Below, one piece after another: positions 57,651 to 64,000 of a DNA stretch of 64,000 nt. Below the pieces are notes generated by a model. That model saw nothing but the letters and a program-made list of their open reading frames with translations. It did no database searches and was not told where the DNA came from. How positions within the stretch are numbered: position 1 is the first letter of the stretch; each line of letters opens with the position of its first letter. The stretch is from Nemophila menziesii (lineage: Eukaryota > Streptophyta > Magnoliopsida > Boraginales > Hydrophyllaceae), in assembly GCA_029959085.1 (NCBI GenBank), contig JARWIR010000171.1, positions 186,001-250,000 of the forward strand, given 5' to 3'. Both the position numbers and the translations under genes were made by a program.

Positions 57651-59880
57651 AGATTTATATTTATATGGGTTGATTTTATTAAAATTTAAAACTGGTATGT
57701 TATTTGTCCGTTTGTAGTTTTTTTTTGGCTTATTTGACTCTATTTGTTTGGCATATTTGACTCTATGTCGTTTTATTGGGGTGTTTTTGGTAACATTCAG
57801 AACTTCTAAGTTAAGAGTATTAGCTCTTTAAGACTATTGATTGAATTTCATGTTTCTTTGAACTCTATTTTATTAGTATTAATCTATCTCATTTCAAATT
57901 AAGAGTAATGACATTTTTTCTATTTATTTCAAATTACGAGTATTATAAGAAAGAATGTTATTTCATAAAGGTATTAAAAAAATGATTCAAAAAAAATAGT
58001 AGTTTAGTGGTAATTTAATATATATATGTTATTCAATGGTAGTTGTTTCAAATAATAACATTAATTAATTATTAATATAAGTCTATTATTAATAAGGGTG
58101 ATTAATTCAAAAGGTCCATGTTCAAAATAATTTTCTTTAACAAGTCCAACCCATTTCTATAAAATTTATGGTCTAAAATACCCTTAATAATACATCAAAC
58201 TTAAAATACTAGCGCATTTTTTTAAGAACGCTGATCAAGGATATTTTTTTAAAAAATTTACTATCTTCAAAACATAAAATACTCCACCTTTTAACAACAA
58301 TCCACATCTGCTCCACTCAAAGATGATAAAAATTCTTTTTAACAATCCACATCTGATGATAAAAAATAAAAAATTCTGGAGAATGAAAAAAAGAAGAAGT
58401 CGACTAATGACGAAGCCCATTCCGATGAGCCCAGTTGGCATTAGTGTAGCCGGAGATGGGAAGCGAGCCCATCAACAAGCCTCCGAGTAAAGAAGACCAA
58501 CGGAGAAGAAAGCCGAATCCTTGCTTCCTCCACTTTCTTCAAGGCGAGTCGCGAGCGATCAATGGCCGTGAAAAGCAAAATCAGTAATAGCCCATTACAA
58601 CGAGCCCATTAGCTAACAGCCCAGTTGGCAAAGTCTTCATAAAACGGGTTGTATAATCCATCTTCTTCACTGGTTGCTTCAATTGAATATTTAGTGCAAT
58701 ACAATTCAAAAAGTGCAGTATAAGATCAAATTAATCTGGCAAATCATTGGACCCATAAACTCACACGTCATCCCCTCCTCTATTCTCAACGCATCATCGG
58801 TAAAAGGCTTCCAACTGTAATAAAATGGCTATTGTAGGATTTGTATAAAAATATTCTAAAAAACCACTGTAATTATGCTTAAATTGGATAATTCAGAAAA
58901 GTTGTAAAAGTTACGAGATTGGGTTAATAATTAATTTAATTTTTAAAAATTTCAATGGTAAAAACTAATTTGTTACCTTAAGGTTCTTCGATTGTTGATG
59001 ATAATGGAGAATGGTCCATGGAGGCATTTCTTGTCCAGGAGAGCGGCTTGTGATGTGTGAAGAGATTCCTTTTTTTTTTCTTTTTTTTGGCCGATTAATA
59101 GATGAGTTTTAGTTAAAATATGTTTAATTGTTTTTCAACATTTACTTTTTATTTATTTTGTGTTTGAAACTTTTCAAGGTTAGGTGATTTTTTAATTTTT
59201 ATTTTAAAGTTTATTATTTTAATTTGTAAGGTTAAATTAGGTATTCTATCAATCCAAAATATTAATTTGGACCTTTTTTATCCAAACTTTTGGGTTAGAC
59301 TCCTTAAGACATAATTTGTTGGGTTTTGAACCTAATTAGCAATTATCTCTATTAATAAATATATAAATGTTAAATATTTTATGTTGAGTTCAAATCATAT
59401 TAATATCTCAAAATTTTGCACATGAAAAAGCTTTAAAAATAATTTTCATTCTTTTTTCAGCCTTTTTAAAAAACTCGTACATTTTAGAGTTCTCCTTTGA
59501 AAAATGTAATTTTTGGTCTGTTTTAGTGCACCCATACGGTAATGGCAGCAACATTGTCGCATATATTTTCGCATAGACGCATTTCTGGAAAATATGTTCA
59601 ATTGCAAAAAAACCGGATTAGACTACAAAAAGCTTACAACGGGAAATTAACTGTTCATACAAGTCTTAATCATAATGAACAAACCATCCAACACAAAGCT
59701 AATCTGATCTTGAATTTGAGCCGTGTTGATCGTGAGTATGACAAGTGTACATGTAATCTAGTTTGTAAATATTATTACATGAATTTTTTTTGAGTAGTTG
59801 CTTTGAGTTTATTTTATATATTCTGCTATCTTCTTTCTCACTGTTCTTAATCGACCTGTTGTGTATTTAGAGACTTCCCT
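57651..59880. other. AT-rich region without a supported gene
   Basis: A short direct repeat GAGCCCAGTTGGCA at 58427 and 58616 lies in a GC-richer island (58400-58640). An 83-codon frame at 59542-59793 shows no domain and is not called. No element ends recognised. Confidence 0.5.
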
Positions 59881-60045
59881 TTGTTTTTATCTTTATTTTA
59901 TCGGGATGATACAACTTTGAGTTGGGGGTCTTGATGTCTCCCTATTTGTGATATAATAATCTAGATTGCATACATTATTTTAGGTGTTTATGATTAATTA
60001 ATTATAGATTTTTATTTGTATTTTGATAAATTTCTATTGGAGTTG
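59880..60045 (+). repeat. Plus-oriented Athila tail and LTR start
   Basis: Decayed hairpin TTTTATCGGGATGATACAA, then polypurine tract GAGTTGGGGGTCT and LTR start TGATGTCTCCC at 59934. After ~110 bp the match to an LTR stops. This is the reverse orientation of the three full elements. Confidence 0.75.
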
Positions 60046-60094
60046 GGGGTATCCAATTATAAAAGTAATAATATTTATTTGGTTTTCAGATCTG

Positions 60095-61112
60095 GATTAA
60101 TTAGACACCCCTTCCGGGTGACCATCTAACTACTATTAATGGGGTAGTCTATATGCATGCACTCGCAAGAACTACGATCAATAAATCAAAGCACATAAAA
60201 CAAATATATGGTTAAGAAGTTAGAATCAATTTAAAAAGGTTTTCCCAAATAACATAAAAGCAAATAAAGAATTAGAAATCAAAGATTATACATATGCAAA
60301 CACAAGCTATGGGAAAATTAGTTCATATCTAAAGACACGGAAATAAACTATGGATAAAAGTAATTAAGATAAGCTAAAGAATTTAATACAAATTACGTTA
60401 ATGATAGAGGGAGATGATGGAGAAGAGGAGTTTGTGACTTTCCAACTTCTTGTCTTCCTCTGTACATGTCTTCTTGCTCCTATGGATGACTTCTAAGAGT
60501 AATAATAATTAAAGGTTGAGTAAAGACATGTTTACAATGATTAAAGGGTGTATCTATAGGTTTTAAGAAGACCCTAGGTCAAAATTTTGGAGCAGAAGAC
60601 AAGTAATTGTACTCCTTTTCCAATTCAAATTTGTTTCCTAAAATATAGGAGATAGGATAAATGATATTGTCTTGTTTTCGTCCTAACTCCTTCGTTATTT
60701 GTCTAATTTTTGCCTACTTCATATCAAAACGACCACGACGAAAAGAGCTACACTTTTCCTTTTGATTGCTAATCCAAATTCCTAGCCGATTTGAAGTTAT
60801 CTTCAATTTAGTGGGCATAGCTGCAGAAATTCAGATTTACTTGACAACTTTTCCTTTCATATTTAATCTCTACTTCCTTTTATCTCTTGATTCCTTCCGT
60901 ATTTTATTTTCTTATCTCTTTAGAATTGATTTGGAATCTAATTAATTTCTATATATCATTAAAGATTCACATTAACACACATATTAAACCAAATATGCTC
61001 TAGAAATAATTATCATCAAATCAAGACAAGAAATAGGAATTTATCAATATTCAAATAAAAATCGATAATTAATTAGTCATACCCAGATTATATCACGAAT
61101 AGGGAGACATGA
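60095..61112 (-). repeat. Minus-oriented Athila LTR fragment
   Basis: Matches the third-element LTR type (text around GTCTTCTTGCTCCTATGGATGA and AAACCAAATATGCTCTA) and ends GGGAGACATGA. Its last ~110 bp are the inverted counterpart of 59934-60045. The sense 3' end is missing. Confidence 0.7.
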
Positions 61113-61733
61113 GGTACTAACAATATTTTACATGTTATTGTTTCAGCTACTTTAACAGGCCCTCAAGAAGATAAACTATTGTGTGTACTAAGTGCCGATA
61201 AAGAGGCAATTGGATGTACTATTGATGATATCAAAGGTATTAGTCCTACCATTTGCCAACACAAAATCATTCTGGAAGATTATAGTGCACGCTCAGTCGA
61301 AGGACAAATGAGGTTGATGCCAGTTATGAAGGAGGTGGTAAAGAAGGAAGTTATCAAGCTACTAGATGCGGAAATCATTTTTCTCATAGCTAGTAGTGAA
61401 TGGGTGAGTCTGGTCCAATGGATACCAAAGAAGGGTGGTATCACTACGATTCTGAATGCTCAGAATGAAGCCATTCCCTCAAGAACCGTAGTTGATAGGA
61501 GAGTGTGTATGGATTACCGTAAGTTGAACAAGGCCACCAGAGAAGATCATTTTCCTCTTCCTTTCACAGATAAGATGTTAGATAAGTTAGCTGGAAGAGA
61601 GTACTATTTTTTTCTAGATGGGTACTCAAAATACAATCAGATATATGTAGATCCAAAAGACCAACATAAAACAACCTTTACATGTCCTTTTGGTACCTTT
61701 GCTTCTCGAAGGATTCTATTTGGACTATGTAAT
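61113..61733 (+). pseudogene. Athila reverse-transcriptase fragment
   Basis: Reads from [11 protein letters not shown] through ADKEAIGCTIDDIKGISP, EWVSLVQWIPKKGG and [16 protein letters not shown] to FGTFASRRILFGLCN, aligned with residues ~948-1142 of the intact gag-pol. It stops at FGLCN, before the catalytic Asp pair, where an LTR begins. Open throughout but without start or catalytic motif, so non-functional. Confidence 0.85.
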
Positions 61734-61901
61734 TGATGTCTCCTTTTTGTTATATTTATATGCCTTTAGGAGACATCAAATTTTGTGATTATTTGACTAA
61801 TCCGATAGACTTTTAGTAATAATATGCTATATTTTATTTTCTCTCCTTAGATTTTAGTATTTTTTATTTATTAAGCTTTTGCGCGTAAAATGGTTTGTTT
61901 T

Positions 61902-63034
61902 TGTGAGATATTTAAATTAAGTGAGATATTTAAATAAGTGGAAGAGAGAAAAGAGAAGAAAGAAATAATATATTATTAATAGAGAGAGCCATGAAGGCTA
62001 AAGAACAAGAGAATACTAGAGACTACATTGTGAATGAGGTGATTGTCTAATACAATAGAATGAGTCCTATTTATAGGACTAATAACTTGGTGAACAAGTA
62101 AAATAAGACTAAACTAACTAGGAAATAAATACGATATGGAAATAATCTAGTCTAATAAGGTAATAATATATTATGGTAATAATATATTATAATAATAATA
62201 ATATATTTAACACCCCCCCTCAAACTCAAGTAGGTCGGAGAGAGAGCAACTTGAGTTTGAAATATGGATCGTTGATGATGTTCTGGAGAAGCGTGACAGA
62301 GGAGTTGACATGGTGGCAATGTTGATGTTGTGGGTGGCGGTGAGGTGGAGTGATGAGAACTGAAAACCAAAAACCGAATGTTGAACGAGCTACCGAGATG
62401 AGACCATTTGATGGTCTAACGAGATACGGAGATGAGACCATTGGAGGGCCTAACGAAACGGGACCATTGAACGGCCTAACGAGACGAGACCATTGAAGGG
62501 CCTAACGAGACGGGACCACTGAAGGGCCTAACGAGATGGGACCACTGAAGGGCCTAACGAGACGGGACCACTGAAGGGCCTAACGAGACGGGACCACTGA
62601 AGGGCCTAGCGAGACGGGACCACTGAATGGCCTAACGAGACAGGACCACTGAATGGCCTAACGAGATGCGGAAGCGAACGAAACGATGACGGAAAACCAC
62701 TTTGGATTGTGGCTCTGATACCATGTGAGATATTTAAATTAAGTGAGATATTTAAATAAGTGGAAGAGAGAAAAGAGAAGAAAGAAATAATATATTATTA
62801 ATAGAGAGAGCCATGAAGGCTAAAGAACAAGAGAATACTAGAGACTACATTGTGAATGAGGTGATTGTCTAATACAATAGAATGAGTCCTATTTATAGGA
62901 CTAATAACTTGGTGAACAAGTAAGGTAAGACTAAACTAACTAGGAAATAAATACGATATGGAAATAATCTAGTCTAATAAGGTAATAATATATTATGGTA
63001 ATAATATATTATAATAATAATAATATATTTAACA
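61902..63034 (-). mobile_element. Small non-autonomous LTR element (TRIM-like) with a minisatellite
   Basis: LTRs of 311 bp (61902-62212 and 62724-63034) start TGTGAGATA and end TTTAACA, with about two differences. Target duplication GTTTT (61897-61901 and 63035-63039). Beside the right LTR is GGCTCTGATACCA, the minus-strand initiator tRNA-Met primer site. Beside the left is a C tract (minus-strand polypurine tract). The 511-bp interior has no coding potential. Confidence 0.94.
62395..62668. repeat. 26-bp minisatellite inside the small LTR element
   Basis: About ten units of CCTAACGAGACGGGACCACTGAAGGG type with a gradient of variants at both edges. It fills half of the element interior. Confidence 0.92.
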
Positions 63035-64000
63035 GTTTTAGTGAAACTTTTGTAGGTTTCTAATATTAGAAAGGAGAGGAATCAAGAATAGAAGTCTTAG
63101 ATCGTGTAAAGAAGTCAAAAAAGCTAGAAGAAATATCCCGAGGAGTTGACAAATTTGAGCTGAAAATCTGGAAGGCTGGTAGTACTTGCTGATTTCGAGC
63201 CACTTAAAGATGGATTCAGCCTCTGAGCTATGAAGAAGATTTGTGCCTTATCGAGTTACGAAGAATTAACAAGTTGAATGAGTCAATTCGGAGTTAAATT
63301 GAGAAAGTTACAGCCGTTTTAGTGAGGGTTGTACAGTAGTTACGGGATTTTGGGCAGGAAGAGTGGACTTGGGCCATTTAATATTTAATTATTAATTTAA
63401 AATAGTCCGAATTTAATAGTATAAATAGGCTTTTTGACTTTATTTTTACACACAATTCACTTTCTACAAAGTCATAGCGTCAGAGAAAAAGGCAGAAGTA
63501 AGGAAGAAGGAAGAAGTCAAGAGCTGGAGACTTCGTCATCTCCAATTCAACAGCCAAATCCAACATCCTAATTAGGTCTTTTAATTTAATTCTCTTTCTG
63601 TAAACATGAATTCCATTATTTTTATTTCTTTAGTTTTAATTTCAAATATGAGCTAAGTTTTTATTGTACTTGAGAATCGTAACATGGGTTGAACCCATTT
63701 TTTTTGAATAATTAGTGTTTTTCCAATTTGTGATTGAATAATTTAAATTGGGTTTTTATTTTACGTTGGCTTTTACTTTATGCTTATTTATTATCCTTAG
63801 AGTCATGAACTAGGGATAAGTTTTAGTACCTAGGCTATTCCATATAGTGGCATATGGATCACTTTGTCAGGGGGTTTTGGGTATAGAACTAGGTATTTGT
63901 CGTTGGTATCCGCCAATATCCTTGACAGGCTTGATTAGCCAATAGCCAAAGTGGTAAGTTTTAATCATCCGAAAGTGGTTTTAATCACCCTGACGGGGTT

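Larger units (their letters stand above)
61734..64000 (+). repeat. Plus-oriented inner-type Athila LTR, running off the window
   Basis: Starts TGATGTCTCC and follows the inner element's LTR in sense (AGGAGACATCA, TTTTGCGCGTAA, then CCTGACGGGG at the window end). With the insertion at 61902-63034 removed, ~1134 bp are present of an expected ~1560. The interior of this element would lie beyond 64000, or it is a solo LTR. Confidence 0.85.

Noticed and set aside
59542..59793. 83-codon frame on plus
   Set aside because: No domain, no homologue in the window, ends in AT-rich text; could be chance.

Overview
This is a transposon-dense stretch of a eudicot plant nuclear genome. It is AT-rich, has spliced genes with GT/AG introns and TATA boxes, and its mobile elements are all plant types: MULE, hAT, TRIM and Athila-type Ty3 retrotransposons primed by tRNA-Asp. 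The species cannot be fixed from sequence alone. No rRNA, CRISPR, operon or clearly ordinary host gene was found; almost every recognisable gene belongs to, or resembles, transposon cargo.

Layout. (1) 215-9006: a complete MULE (9-bp target duplication, ~365-bp TIRs) with a dead transposase on + and a GRF zinc-finger gene on -, both transcribed inward from the TIRs. A 676-bp hAT element splits the transposase SWIM finger. (2) 9.0-11.2 kb: AT-rich, no gene. (3) 11.2-42.3 kb: a convergent cluster. On + is an HMG-box/Ulp1-protease gene whose 5' leader is interrupted by a multimeric TRIM and whose body is split by a 20.3-kb retrotransposon block. On - are a plant-transposon-domain gene, a PB1-like gene and two GRF-type genes. 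(4) 14256-34604: that block is an outer non-autonomous Athila-like element (LTRs 1753 bp) with an intact autonomous Athila-type element (20022-32824, single 1893-codon gag-pol plus a 438-codon second ORF) inserted at its primer-binding site. (5) 42.6-57.7 kb: two ~99-bp tandem arrays built around an inverted W-box pair, with two DUF4283/zinc-knuckle paralogues. One paralogue is an otherwise open 458-codon frame cut by a third Athila-like element (45000-53567); the other is decayed. (6) 59.9-64.0 kb: rearranged Athila LTR and RT fragments, then a further LTR running off the window and containing a small LTR element (61902-63034) with a 26-bp minisatellite.

How it fits together. The three full-length Athila-like elements form one mobilisation family: one autonomous copy and two copies without reverse transcriptase. 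Their coding content differs, but all share the tRNA-Asp primer site, a polypurine tract, five co-linear polypurine-like motifs and several RNA hairpins, including one just upstream of the polypurine tract whose stem changes in a compensatory way. By eye the LTR pairs differ at about 4 (inner), 13 (outer) and 23 (third) sites, so the autonomous copy is youngest, in agreement with the nesting.
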